Below are positions 31,993 through 40,064 of a DNA stretch of 64,000 nucleotides, in pieces. This DNA is from Amycolatopsis sp. MtRt-6 (GTDB taxonomy: Bacteria; Actinomycetota; Actinomycetes; Mycobacteriales; Pseudonocardiaceae), in the NCBI RefSeq assembly GCF_017308975.1, contig NZ_JADWPD010000004.1, positions 1-64,000 on the forward strand. The letters run 5' to 3'. The notes below the pieces were generated by a model. That model was not told the DNA's origin and ran no database searches. It worked only from the letters and a program-made list of their open reading frames with translations. How positions within the stretch are numbered: the first letter of the stretch is position 1; each line of letters begins with the position of its first letter. The translations under genes and the position numbers were made by a program.

Positions 31993-32058
31993 GTGGTGAT
32001 CGAATTCATTGAACCGGACCGTGAACCGACCTTCAGTAACCCCAACCAGCAAAGCTAG
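31993..32058 (+). CDS. 21-residue peptide, candidate precursor for the ThiF-like enzyme
   Basis: A GTG at 31993 follows AAAGGAG with a 7-base spacer, an excellent ribosome-binding site. The peptide starts VVIEFIEPDR and ends TFSNPNQQS. Its stop is 18 bases before the E1-like enzyme's ATG, which has its own AGGAGG. The acidic start and Asn/Gln/Ser-rich end, and the placement, fit a leader-core precursor of a ribosomally made peptide. It could instead be a translational leader. An in-frame GTG at 31966 would lengthen it by nine residues but lacks a ribosome-binding site. Confidence 0.5.
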   Translation: MVIEFIEPDREPTFSNPNQQS

Positions 32059-32076
32059 ACCCCAGGAGGAATGGCC

Positions 32077-33168
32077 ATGCAGCGACCCATGATCAAGCCG
32101 GAACACCTCCCGGTCCGCCACGGTGGCGACCGGGTCCGGATCGGGGGTGTCGTGCGCGGAATCGCCGCCGACATCAGCGATCCCGACGGGTGGGTGTGGG
32201 CGCTGCTGGAACTGCTCGACGGTTCGAGGACCCCGGACCAGGTCGTCGCCGACCTGGTCCGCCGTCACCCGGTGCGGACCGATGCCGACGTCCGGGCGGC
32301 CGTCGCCGACCTGGTCGAGGCCGGGTACGTCGAAGACGCCGGCGAGCCGGATCCCGGCGGGCTGAGCGCCGGCGAGCGGGAACGCTACCGGCGGAGCCGG
32401 GCACTCTTCCGCTGGATGGACCGCACGCCGCGCCGCACGAGCTGGGACACGCAGCTGCTGCTGCGCGGGGCGCGTGTCGTCGTGATCGGGATCGGCGGCG
32501 TCGGCTGCACCGCGGCGCAGACCTTGGTCGTGTCCGGCGTCGGGCACGTCCACTGCGTCGAGCCCGACGTTGTCGAGCTGTCCAATCTCAACCGGCAGGT
32601 CCTGTTCACCGAACGGGACCTCGGTCGCCCGAAGGCCGAGGCCGCCGTCGAGCGGCTGCAGGAACACAATTCCGAGGTCCAGGTCACCGGCGCCCGCCTC
32701 CACGTCGACGACCGCGTGGCACTGCGGACGCTGGCAACCGGCTTCGACGTCGTGCTGCTGGCCGCGGACCAGCCGCAGGAGATCCGCTCCTGGACCAACC
32801 AGGCGTGCGTGGCGACCGGGACGGCGTGGGTGCACGGCGGCTACCACGGCCCCCAGGTCAGCTGCGGGGTGTACCGGCCGGGCGCAGGTCCGTGCTACGA
32901 CTGCGCCCGTGTCGCCGAACGGGAACGTCGCGCCGGGCTGCCCCGGCAGACCTTTTCGGCGGCGGTCGGCGAGGTCCCGTCCCACGCCGCCAATGCCGTG
33001 TCGGCCGGCATCGCGGGGCAGCTGGCCGCGCACGCGACGCTGAGCCTCATCACCGGTGTGCCCGCGTTGCGGACCAACTGCGAGTTCGGGTTCAACCTCG
33101 TCACCCTGCAGGACAGCTTCGCGCTCGGGCTCGAAGCACCCCGGCCCGACTGCCCGACCTGCGGCTGA
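32077..33168 (+). CDS. E1/ThiF-family adenylyltransferase with PqqD-like N-terminal domain
   Basis: This 363-residue enzyme has a PqqD-like winged domain at residues 1-95 (LLELLDGSRTPDQVVADL, VRAAVADLVEAGYVEDA) and a ThiF/MoeB/HesA domain from about 125: nucleotide-binding GIGGVG (138-143), SNLNRQVLF with the conserved Asn and Arg, and zinc ligands Cys273/Cys276 (CYDC) and Cys359/Cys362 (CPTC). Such enzymes adenylate a peptide or protein C-terminus, as MccB does in microcin C synthesis. PqqD-like domains bind leader peptides. The ATG at 32077 is spaced 7 bases from AGGAGG; the ATG at 32071 is too close. The 21-codon peptide gene just upstream is the obvious substrate candidate. Confidence 0.82.
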   Translation: MQRPMIKPEHLPVRHGGDRVRIGGVVRGIAADISDPDGWVWALLELLDGSRTPDQVVADLVRRHPVRTDADVRAAVADLVEAGYVEDAGEPDPGGLSAGERERYRRSRALFRWMDRTPRRTSWDTQLLLRGARVVVIGIGGVGCTAAQTLVVSGVGHVHCVEPDVVELSNLNRQVLFTERDLGRPKAEAAVERLQEHNSEVQVTGARLHVDDRVALRTLATGFDVVLLAADQPQEIRSWTNQACVATGTAWVHGGYHGPQVSCGVYRPGAGPCYDCARVAERERRAGLPRQTFSAAVGEVPSHAANAVSAGIAGQLAAHATLSLITGVPALRTNCEFGFNLVTLQDSFALGLEAPRPDCPTCG

Positions 33169-33169
33169 C

Positions 33170-35326
33170 TCACTCCCGGGTCGTCAGGTCCCTCGCTCGG
33201 GCGCGGAGGGTTGCGGCGCGCTCCTCGTCGAGATCGTCCAGGAGCGCGCATGCCTCCGCGAGGCACTCCGCCGCCTGGGGGACATCTCCGGTGCGTTCGA
33301 GGGAGGTCGCCGCCGTTTCCAGTGCGTCGGCGAGCAGGGTCTCGGTGCCGGCGAGTGACCGATAGAGCGCGATGGCCTGCCCGGCGTACTCGATCGCCGT
33401 GTCGTGGTCCTCGAGTCCTTGCATCGCAACGGCCAAATCGCGGAGGGCGTACGCCTCACCGACGCGGTCCGCGGTCTCGCGGCGCAGCACGAGTTCGCGT
33501 TCGGCGTGCTCGCGGGCCTGCTCGAACTCGCCCAGCCGGACGCTGATCTGGCTGAGATTGCACTCGACGACGGCTTCCGGGCGGCCGCCGCCCGCCTGCC
33601 GAGCCAGTGGCAGGGCCTGGCGGTAGAAGTCCCGCGCCTCGGCGTAGCGCTGTTGCAGAAGGCGGATCTGCCCCAAGCCGGCCAGCGCCACCTCGTGCCG
33701 GACGGCGTCGTCGAAGTCCCGCGCCAGCGCCAGCTGACGGCGGAAGTCGGCCTCCGCCTCGTCCCAGCGCCCCAGGTCCGCGAGCGTGTCGCCCCGGAAA
33801 CCGAGCAGGAACGCCTCCCCGGCCCGATCCTCGGCCGCTCTGGCGGCCTCGATGCCGAGGGTTTCGGCTTCCAGCCGCACGGACCACTGGGTGCGTTCCC
33901 GGCGTCTGAGGAACCGGGCGGCCGCGGCCAGGACGACGGCGGTTCGGTACTCGGGGGCCGAGCGCAGCACCGCCAGCAAGTTCGCCTGCTCGGTGTTCAG
34001 CCACGCGAACGCCTGGGCGCGGTCGGCGAGCGGCACCTCGGGTCCAGCCGGGGGGAGTGCGATGTCCGGGTACTCGAGACCGGGGAAGACGAGCCGGTCG
34101 GCGGCCTGCGCGATTCGCGCGTACCACCTGAAGAGCCGCGACGTGGCCTCGCGTCGGCTGTCCGGGTCGTCGTCCTGCTCGGCGCGATGCGCCGCGTAGG
34201 CGTGCAGCAGGTCGTGGAACCGGTAGCGTCTCCGGCCGGCGGGCTCGATCAGGTGCACGTCGGCCAGCGCTTCCAGCAGCCGGTAGGCCTTGGCCTCGTC
34301 GACTCCGGCCACCGCCGCGGCGGCGGGCACCCCGAACTCGGCGCCCGGATGCAGGCCGAGCCGGCGGAACAGGCCGGCGTGTTCGTCCGCGAGCCGCGTG
34401 TACGACCAGTCGAACACGCTCCGCACGGCACTGCGCTCGTCTCCGCTGCTGCTCAACACGTCCAACCTGTCCCGGCCGCCGGCGATGTCGGCCACGACCT
34501 CGGCGACGCTGGTGTGGCGGCGGGTGGCGATGCGCGTGGCGGCGATCCGCAACGCCAGGGGGAGCCGGGCGCACACCTCGACGAGGTCGGCGACGGCGTC
34601 GGGCTCGGCGGCGACGCGCGTGGCCCCGAGAATTCTCCGGAGCAGCACGCGGGCTTCGGCCGGCGTGAACAGGTCGAGGGTCACCTGGCTGGCGGCCTCG
34701 GCGACGAGCAGCCCGGTGAGGCTGGCTCTGCTGGTGACCAGGACGACGCAGCCGGGGGACCCGGGCAGCAGCGGCCGGACCTGTTCGGCGGTACCGGCGT
34801 TGTCCAGCAGGATCAGCACCCGGCGGCCGGCGAGCACCGAGCGGTACATGCTGATCTGGAGGTCCGGCTCGGCGGGGATCCGGTCCTCGTCGACGCCCAG
34901 CACGTGCAGGAAGGACGCGAGGACGAGGTCCGGGCGCAGCGGGGCGCTGGGGCCGTAGCCGCGCAGATCGGCGAACAGTGTGCCGTCGGCGAAGCGGTGT
35001 TCGACTCGGTGCGCCCACTGCACGGCCAGTGCCGTCTTCCCGACCCCGGCGGTGCCGTCCAGCGCCGAGATGACCATGGCGGCCGGGCGGTTCTCGTCGC
35101 CGGCGAGCAGGAGATCGTCCAGCCGGGCGAGCTGGTCCTCACGCCCGGCGAAGTCACGCACCGCCGGGGGCAGCTGGCGGGGCACCGGCAGATCCTGGCG
35201 CCGCACCGCTGTGGAGAGGACGACCTGCCGGATGGTGCCCGCCTGCACGACGGGACCGGTCACGGTGCCCGGCAGCTGGTTCGTCACCGAGTTCGGGCCG
35301 TACTCGTGCGTCGGTTCGTCGACCAT
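33170..35326 (-). CDS. STAND protein: NB-ARC NTPase with TPR repeats
   Basis: This 718-residue protein starts with a short region containing VTGPVVQAGTIRQVV, common before STAND domains. An NB-ARC NTPase domain follows (P-loop GTAGVGKT at 91-98, Walker B LILLDN at 171-176), then a winged-helix-like segment and at least five TPR units (about 500-700). Unlike the neighbour at 28663 it lacks a DNA-binding domain, so it may act by protein contact. The ATG at 35326 is preferred to the TTG at 35341. Its end is one base from the stop of the E1-like gene on the other strand. Confidence 0.85.
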   Translation of the reverse strand: MVDEPTHEYGPNSVTNQLPGTVTGPVVQAGTIRQVVLSTAVRRQDLPVPRQLPPAVRDFAGREDQLARLDDLLLAGDENRPAAMVISALDGTAGVGKTALAVQWAHRVEHRFADGTLFADLRGYGPSAPLRPDLVLASFLHVLGVDEDRIPAEPDLQISMYRSVLAGRRVLILLDNAGTAEQVRPLLPGSPGCVVLVTSRASLTGLLVAEAASQVTLDLFTPAEARVLLRRILGATRVAAEPDAVADLVEVCARLPLALRIAATRIATRRHTSVAEVVADIAGGRDRLDVLSSSGDERSAVRSVFDWSYTRLADEHAGLFRRLGLHPGAEFGVPAAAAVAGVDEAKAYRLLEALADVHLIEPAGRRRYRFHDLLHAYAAHRAEQDDDPDSRREATSRLFRWYARIAQAADRLVFPGLEYPDIALPPAGPEVPLADRAQAFAWLNTEQANLLAVLRSAPEYRTAVVLAAAARFLRRRERTQWSVRLEAETLGIEAARAAEDRAGEAFLLGFRGDTLADLGRWDEAEADFRRQLALARDFDDAVRHEVALAGLGQIRLLQQRYAEARDFYRQALPLARQAGGGRPEAVVECNLSQISVRLGEFEQAREHAERELVLRRETADRVGEAYALRDLAVAMQGLEDHDTAIEYAGQAIALYRSLAGTETLLADALETAATSLERTGDVPQAAECLAEACALLDDLDEERAATLRARARDLTTRE

Positions 35327-35464
35327 CGCCGTACCCCGCAACCCACCAGTCGAAGTTCCGGTTTACCGCATGTCATCGGGCTGTTGAGCGGAATGTGACA
35401 CGGTCGACGCTCAGCGTCACCCGGATGTCGGCCGGAACCTGTCCGGCCCACGTACCCTGGTCTG

Positions 35465-36343
35465 GTGCGGACCCGGCCCACCCTCTCCTGGACCTCGGCG
35501 GCGGCGCCGCTGCCGCGGACGGCCAGCCTCGACGAACTGACTCGCGTCGTCGCGCGCGGGCGTGTTGCCGTGCTCAGCGGGGCCGGGCTGTCCACCGAAT
35601 CCGGGATCCCGGACTACCGCGGTGAAAGCGGCAGCCTGCGCCGGCACACGCCGATGACCTACGACGAGTTCGTCACGAGCGCCGAAGGCCGGCAGCGGTA
35701 CTGGGCGCGCAGCCACCTCGGCTGGCGCACGATCGCCCGCGCCGACCCCAACGACGGCCACCGCGCCGTGACGGCCCTGCGCGAAAGCGGGTACATCGAC
35801 GGCGTCATCACGCAGAACGTCGACGGCTTACACCAGGCGGCGGGCACCGCGGACGCCGTCGAGCTGCACGGCAGCCTGGACCGCGTCGTCTGCCTGGACT
35901 GCCGCCGCACCAGCCCGCGCGCCGATCTCGACCGCCGGTTGCGGGCGGCCAACCCGGGCTTCGCGGGCGCGGCCACCCGGATCAACCCCGACGGCGACGC
36001 CGAGCTGCCCGCCGACGTCGTGCGCCGCTTCCGGCCCGTCGCGTGCGAGGACTGCGCGGGCGTCCTCAAGCCGGACGTCGTGTTCTTCGGCGAGAACGTG
36101 CCGCGGCCGCGGGTCGAGCAGTGCTACCGGCTGGTCGACGCCGCCGCGGCGCTGCTGGTGCTCGGCTCCTCCCTGACCGTGATGTCCGGGCTCCGGTTCG
36201 TCCGCCACGCGGCGAACGCGGGCAAGCCGGTGGTGATCGTCAACCGCGGCGAGACCCGCGGCGACCGCTACGCCTCGGTGCGGGTCGACCGGCCGCTGGG
36301 GCTCGCGCTGACCGAGCTGGCCGGCCGGCTCCGGACCGCGTGA
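35465..36343 (+). CDS. Sir2-family NAD-dependent protein deacylase
   Basis: This 292-residue sirtuin has GAGLSTESGIPDYRG (NAD binding), TQNVDGLHQAAG, the catalytic histidine in VELHGSL, a zinc site CLDC (about residue 146) with CEDC (about 197) and GSSLTVMSGLRFV. It removes acyl groups from lysines using NAD. The insertion between the two zinc pairs is longer than in CobB-type enzymes, as in some actinobacterial members. It starts with GTG at 35465 and has a strong terminator immediately after its stop. Confidence 0.9.
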   Translation: MRTRPTLSWTSAAAPLPRTASLDELTRVVARGRVAVLSGAGLSTESGIPDYRGESGSLRRHTPMTYDEFVTSAEGRQRYWARSHLGWRTIARADPNDGHRAVTALRESGYIDGVITQNVDGLHQAAGTADAVELHGSLDRVVCLDCRRTSPRADLDRRLRAANPGFAGAATRINPDGDAELPADVVRRFRPVACEDCAGVLKPDVVFFGENVPRPRVEQCYRLVDAAAALLVLGSSLTVMSGLRFVRHAANAGKPVVIVNRGETRGDRYASVRVDRPLGLALTELAGRLRTA

Positions 36344-36345
36344 AC

Positions 36346-36387
36346 GAGCCGGCCCGGGCAAGTGGGGGAACCTGCCCGGACCGGCTC
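36346..36387 (+). terminator. Strong terminator hairpin after the sirtuin gene
   Basis: GAGCCGGCCCGGGCA (36346-36360) pairs with TGCCCGGACCGGCTC (36373-36387) at 14 of 15 positions around a 12-base loop. It begins 2 bases after the stop codon. There is no U tract, as is common in actinomycetes. Confidence 0.75.
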
Positions 36388-36896
36388 TGGCGACGGACCT
36401 CCACAGCCGGTCGTCGCCTGCAAGACGCCGGGACCGCCCCGGGCGTTACACCGGCCGCGACCCGTGCCACGACCAGCGGGGCACGGCCGCCCGGACGGCA
36501 CGTCGCCGGGCGGCCCGGGGTGGCTGAGCACCTCGGGCACGGCCCGTTCCGCGCAGCCTAGGCCGATCTGTCACAGTCGAGTAGCACTTCAGCGTAGGCA
36601 GAAGTCGACCACTACCGCAGGGCCGCGTCGCCGTCACCGACGCGCACCCGGAGCGTCGCCGAGTGGTCGCCGCGCTCGCGGGAAACCGTGGCGGGCCGCC
36701 CCTGACCTCGGCCCAGTACCAGGCAAGCCGCTCGACGTGCCGTGGGTGCTGCCCGGGGTGGGCGAAGGGGCGGTTCGGCTCCGGATCGGCCCGGCAGCGC
36801 TCGCGGTGGCCGGCGCGCGGAACGCGGGGTCGCCGCCGGCGAATTCCTCCAGCGTCGGACCCGCCCCGCCGAGCCTGGGCGCCGGACGTCAGGACG
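36388..36896. other. Intergenic region, no supported gene
   Basis: About 500 bases between the sirtuin terminator and the end of the thioredoxin-reductase-like gene. Open frames exist on both strands, but none has a ribosome-binding site, a leaderless box or a recognisable domain. It may be decayed sequence. Confidence 0.5.
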
Positions 36897-37838
36897 TCAG
36901 CGCGCCCCGGCCGCCGCGCGTTCGGCGGCGGGGGAGAAGCCGCCGAACGCGTCGACCGCCCGCCGGACGTCCTCGGTGACGAGGTCGTGGTTCAGCGCCC
37001 CGGCGGCGGCCGCGCCCTGGGCCGCGGCGATGATCACGGTCGCCCGCGCGTCGACGACGTTCCCCGCCGCCCACACACCCGGGACGCCGGTCTTCCCGGA
37101 AGCGTCGACGTCGCCTTCGACGTAACCGAGGTCGCGCAGCAGCCCGTCGTGCGGGACCGTCCGGGAGCGGAGGAACAGTGCCGCCCGCGGCACGAACCGC
37201 GCCCCGAGCTCGACGCCGGTGAGGTGGCCGGCTTCGCGCCGGACAGCAGTCACAATGCCGTCGACGACGCGGATCCCGCGCGCGTCGAGCCGTTCCCGGT
37301 CCTCTTCGGACACCGCGGTGGTGTGGGCGAAGTAGACGACGTCCGGCGACCACTGGCGGACCAGGAGGGCGTGCTCGACGCTCGCGGGCTCGGTGCCGAG
37401 GACGCCGAGTGGCTGGTCGCGCACCTCGTAGCCGTGGCAGTAGGGGCAGGTCACCGCGTCGGTGCCCCAGCTTTCGCGCAGGCCCGGGATGTCCGGCAGG
37501 TCGTCGTGGACGCCGGTGGCGACGAAGACGCGCCGGGCGGTCAGTTCCCGGCCGCCCGCGAGCTTCGCGGTGAAGCCGTGATCGAGGCTCAGCACGCGGT
37601 CTTCGAGGAGTTCCACGCCGTAGCCGCGGAGTTCCTCGCGGCCGATTTTCAGGAGCTCGGACGGGGGCAGGCCGTCGCGGGAGAGAAAGCCGTGCATGTG
37701 CGACGCCGGTGCGTTGCGCGGGGCGCGGGCGTCGACGACCGCGACGCGCCGCCGCGCCCGGCCCAGCATCAGGGCGGCGCTGAGTCCCGCGGCGCCGCCA
37801 CCCACCACCAGTACGTCGAAGCTGTTGTTTTCGTTCAT
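36897..37838 (-). CDS. Thioredoxin-reductase-like FAD/NAD(P) oxidoreductase
   Basis: This 313-residue flavoprotein has the FAD-binding VLVVGGGAAGLSAALMLGRA, the redox-active CPYCHG disulphide motif, ATGVHDDLPDIPGL and the C-terminal GVWAAGNVVDARATVIIAAAQGA FAD element. It is a member of the low-molecular-weight thioredoxin reductase family, but the NADPH motif is poorly conserved (LGTEPASVEHA), as in ferredoxin- or disulphide-forming relatives such as those in natural-product clusters. The ATG at 37838 begins MNENNSFDV. It is divergent from the XRE-cupin regulator at 37916. Confidence 0.85.
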   Translation of the reverse strand: MNENNSFDVLVVGGGAAGLSAALMLGRARRRVAVVDARAPRNAPASHMHGFLSRDGLPPSELLKIGREELRGYGVELLEDRVLSLDHGFTAKLAGGRELTARRVFVATGVHDDLPDIPGLRESWGTDAVTCPYCHGYEVRDQPLGVLGTEPASVEHALLVRQWSPDVVYFAHTTAVSEEDRERLDARGIRVVDGIVTAVRREAGHLTGVELGARFVPRAALFLRSRTVPHDGLLRDLGYVEGDVDASGKTGVPGVWAAGNVVDARATVIIAAAQGAAAAGALNHDLVTEDVRRAVDAFGGFSPAAERAAAGAR

Positions 37839-37863
37839 GCCGCCACCTTGACCCCGGTATCGC

Positions 37864-37890
37864 GAATCCGACAACTAATGTTGCCGATTC
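37864..37890. promoter_or_regulatory. Operator between oxidoreductase and XRE-cupin genes
   Basis: GAATC (37864-37868) and GATTC (37886-37890) flank CAAC-TAAT-GTTG, giving nested inverted repeats in the 77-base divergent gap. It is the likely binding site of the XRE-cupin protein. Confidence 0.5.
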
Positions 37891-37915
37891 CGGGACAAGC
37901 GGGTTTCCTGGAGAC

Positions 37916-38503
37916 ATGACGGACGCGATCACCCAGGCCCTGGCCGAGGTCGGCCCCCGGCTCAAGCGGGTCCGCACGCAACGGCGGGTCACCCTCTCCG
38001 ACCTGTCGGCGGCGACGGGCATCTCGAAGAGCACGCTGTCCCGGCTGGAATCCGGCCAGCGGAAACCCAGCCTGGAGCTGCTGCTGCCGATCGCCCAGGC
38101 CCACCAGGTGCCGCTGGACGAACTGGTGGGCGCGCCCGAGGTCGGCGACCCGCGGGTCCGCATGACCGCCCGCCGCATCCCGCGGCACAACGGCGCGACG
38201 ATGACCGTGCTGCCGCTGACCCGCCAGCCGGGGGCGCCGCAGGCGTTCAAGATGATCCTGGAGCCGGAGACGGGCGAACCCGATCCCCAGGTGCACGAGG
38301 GCTACGAGTGGCTGTACGTCCTGTCGGGCCGGCTGCGCCTGATCCTGGCCGACCGGGACATGACGCTGGGGCCGGGCGAGGCGGCGGAGTTCGACACCCG
38401 CCTCCCGCACTGGTTCGGCGCGGTCGACGGGCGGCCGGCGGAGATCCTCAGCCTGTTCGGGAAGCAGGGCGAGCGGCTGCACCTGCGGGCGAAGTCCCGT
38501 TAA
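37916..38503 (+). CDS. XRE-family regulator with cupin domain
   Basis: This 195-residue regulator has an N-terminal HTH_3 domain (about residues 12-68: VTLSDLSAATGISKSTLSRLESGQRKP) and a C-terminal cupin (about 110-185: HEGYEWLYVLSGRLRLIL, GPGEAAEFDTRLPHWFG). It probably binds a small ligand in the cupin and controls the divergent oxidoreductase gene through the palindrome between them. Its stop overlaps the convergent acetyltransferase gene by 4 bases. Confidence 0.88.
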   Translation: MTDAITQALAEVGPRLKRVRTQRRVTLSDLSAATGISKSTLSRLESGQRKPSLELLLPIAQAHQVPLDELVGAPEVGDPRVRMTARRIPRHNGATMTVLPLTRQPGAPQAFKMILEPETGEPDPQVHEGYEWLYVLSGRLRLILADRDMTLGPGEAAEFDTRLPHWFGAVDGRPAEILSLFGKQGERLHLRAKSR

Positions 38504-38988
38504 CCCAGCTCCCGCTGCATCAGGATCGTGTCGAGCCAGCGGTCCTGCTTGAACCCGACGCGGCGCAGCACGCCGGCGTCGGTGAAGCCGGCCGCGCGGT
38601 GGAGGTTCCGCGACGCCGGGTTGCCGGAGTCGACGATGACCGCGATCGCCTGCCGGGCACCGGCGTCCGCGCACCGCTTCAGCAGTTCGTCGAGCAGCCG
38701 GCGCCCGTGGCCCCGGCCGGCGGCCTCGGGGGCGAGGTAGATCGTCGTCTCGACCGAGAACCGGTACGCGGGCTTCGGCCGCCACGGCGTCGCCAGCGCG
38801 TAGCCACGGATCTCGCCCTCTTCGGCGAGAACGAGGAAGGGCCAGACGCTCTCGCGGATCTTCGCGCGCCACTGCGCCACGGTCGGCGGCGTGGTTTCGA
38901 AGGTGAAGACGGAGCCGGTGGCGTACGGCGCGAAGACGGCGGCAATGCCTTCGGCGTCGGCCTCCACGGCTTCCTCTATAGTGGACAT
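38500..38988 (-). CDS. GNAT acetyltransferase (phosphinothricin acetyltransferase-like)
   Basis: This 162-residue enzyme shows the GNAT acetyl-CoA site APEAAGRGHGRRLLDELLKRC and the downstream NPASRNLHRAAGFTDAGVLRRVGFK of the PAT/BAR-like subgroup, which acetylates amines such as phosphinothricin, methionine sulphone or amino acids. The ATG at 38988 has a TATAAT box seven bases upstream, so it is leaderless. The first codons form one arm of a perfect inverted repeat shared with the divergent regulator gene, suggesting autorepression by that regulator. Confidence 0.87.
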   Translation of the reverse strand: MSTIEEAVEADAEGIAAVFAPYATGSVFTFETTPPTVAQWRAKIRESVWPFLVLAEEGEIRGYALATPWRPKPAYRFSVETTIYLAPEAAGRGHGRRLLDELLKRCADAGARQAIAVIVDSGNPASRNLHRAAGFTDAGVLRRVGFKQDRWLDTILMQRELG

Positions 38989-39007
38989 GGTCGCTATTAT
39001 AGAGGAA
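38971..39007. promoter_or_regulatory. Symmetric bidirectional promoter and operator
   Basis: TTCCTCTATA (38971-38980) and TATAGAGGAA (38998-39007) are perfect 10-base inverted repeats covering the first codons of the acetyltransferase gene and the ATG of the regulator gene. Within it TATTAT (38995-39000, plus) and TATAAT (39001-38996, minus) overlap, each 6-7 bases from a start codon. One AT-rich box can thus serve both directions. Confidence 0.65.
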
Positions 39008-39576
39008 TGATCGATCCGGTGTTGCTCGGCCGCCACCTCCACGACCTGCGCGCGGCCCGCGGTCTGGCGTTGAGTGCTCTGGCCGGGATGGCGGACGTCA
39101 GCGTCAGCATGCTGTCCGCCATCGAGCGCGGCGAGAAGACGCCGACGATCGTGGTGCTGTCCCGGATCGCCGACGGCCTCGGGCTGCCGGTGTCCCGGCT
39201 GCTGGCCGGTCTGGAGGCCGATCGCGTGATCGTCCGCCGCGCGGCGGAGCAGGACCACATCGCCGAACCCGGCGGCTGGCACCGCACGGTCCTGACCCCG
39301 GTCGTCCCCGGCGTCAACTTCGAGTGGATCCGCACGACCCTCCCGGCCGGCTGCGACGCGGGCGGATTTCCGGCGTACGCCCCGGGTTCGCACGAGTTCG
39401 TCGCCGTCGAGTCGGGGGAGTTGTGCCTGGGTGTCGGCGAGGCCGAGTACGTCCTGGCGGCGGGCGATTCGGTGTACTTTCCCGCCGACGTCGGGCATTC
39501 CTACGCGAACCGCGGCGAAGGCCCTTGTGTGTACTCCGTCGCCGCGTTGATCATGCGGTCCCGCTCGGCGGGGTGA
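39007..39576 (+). CDS. XRE-family regulator with cupin domain
   Basis: This 189-residue regulator has an N-terminal helix-turn-helix (about residues 5-62: LALSALAGMADVSVSMLSAIERGEKTP) and a cupin domain (about 105-180: GSHEFVAVESGELCLGVG, LAAGDSVYFPADVGHSYAN). The ATG at 39007 has a TATTAT box 6 bases upstream and no ribosome-binding site. The cupin metal histidines are partly kept (H..E..H). It is divergent from the GNAT gene with only 18 bases between the start codons, and should regulate both. Confidence 0.88.
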   Translation: MIDPVLLGRHLHDLRAARGLALSALAGMADVSVSMLSAIERGEKTPTIVVLSRIADGLGLPVSRLLAGLEADRVIVRRAAEQDHIAEPGGWHRTVLTPVVPGVNFEWIRTTLPAGCDAGGFPAYAPGSHEFVAVESGELCLGVGEAEYVLAAGDSVYFPADVGHSYANRGEGPCVYSVAALIMRSRSAG

Positions 39577-40062
39577 GGCCGAGCGAGGAGATCAGCCGCG
39601 CGATCTCGTTGCGGTACAGCTTGGCGGGGTTGGTGGTCTGGGCGCGCAGGTGGCCGAGCACCTTGAGGGAGACCAGCCCGTGCAGGTGCCCCCGGATCCG
39701 CAGGCCCAGCGCGACCGCGGCGGGCGGCAGGCCGGGGAACTCGGCCTGGACCTCCCGGACGGCGTCGGGCGCGGCCCCGCCGCCGGGAGGCTCGTAACCG
39801 GGGACGGGATCGCCGTAGACGAGCCGGAAACCCTGGGGCTTGCCCAGCGACCAGTCCCGGAAGGTCTGCGCCCACGCCAGGATCCGGCCGGCCGGTCGGC
39901 TTCCGGCACGGCGTCCCGGGCGTTCTCCAGGGTGTCGGCCAGCTCGGTGCAGACGTCTTCGATCAGGGCGGTGAGCAGGTCGTCGCGGGTCGCGAAGTGA
40001 CCGTAGATCGCGTTGGCCGTCATGCCCATTCCCGGGCGATGGCCCGCAGCGTGATTGCGCCG
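39551..40062 (-). pseudogene. TetR-family regulator, 5'-truncated with two frameshifts
   Basis: The minus strand reads [11 protein letters not shown] in one frame (40062-40029), [21 protein letters not shown] in a second and RILAWAQTFRDWSLGKPQG onward in a third. Together these make the helix-turn-helix and the ligand domain of a TetR protein of the WHG subgroup. One base is missing between ARE and GMTAN, and the frame slips again in a CCGG run near 39885-39900. The first helix and start codon are missing at a junction with an SDR fragment. The gene cannot give a functional product. Confidence 0.75.
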
Positions 40063-40064
40063 GG

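Noticed and set aside
31799..31999. 66-codon frame before the short peptide gene
   Set aside because: No ribosome-binding site or leaderless box, no domain, and a frame on the opposite strand is equally open.
36388..36896. A gene between the sirtuin and the oxidoreductase
   Set aside because: Open frames on both strands lack starts with support and have no recognisable similarity.
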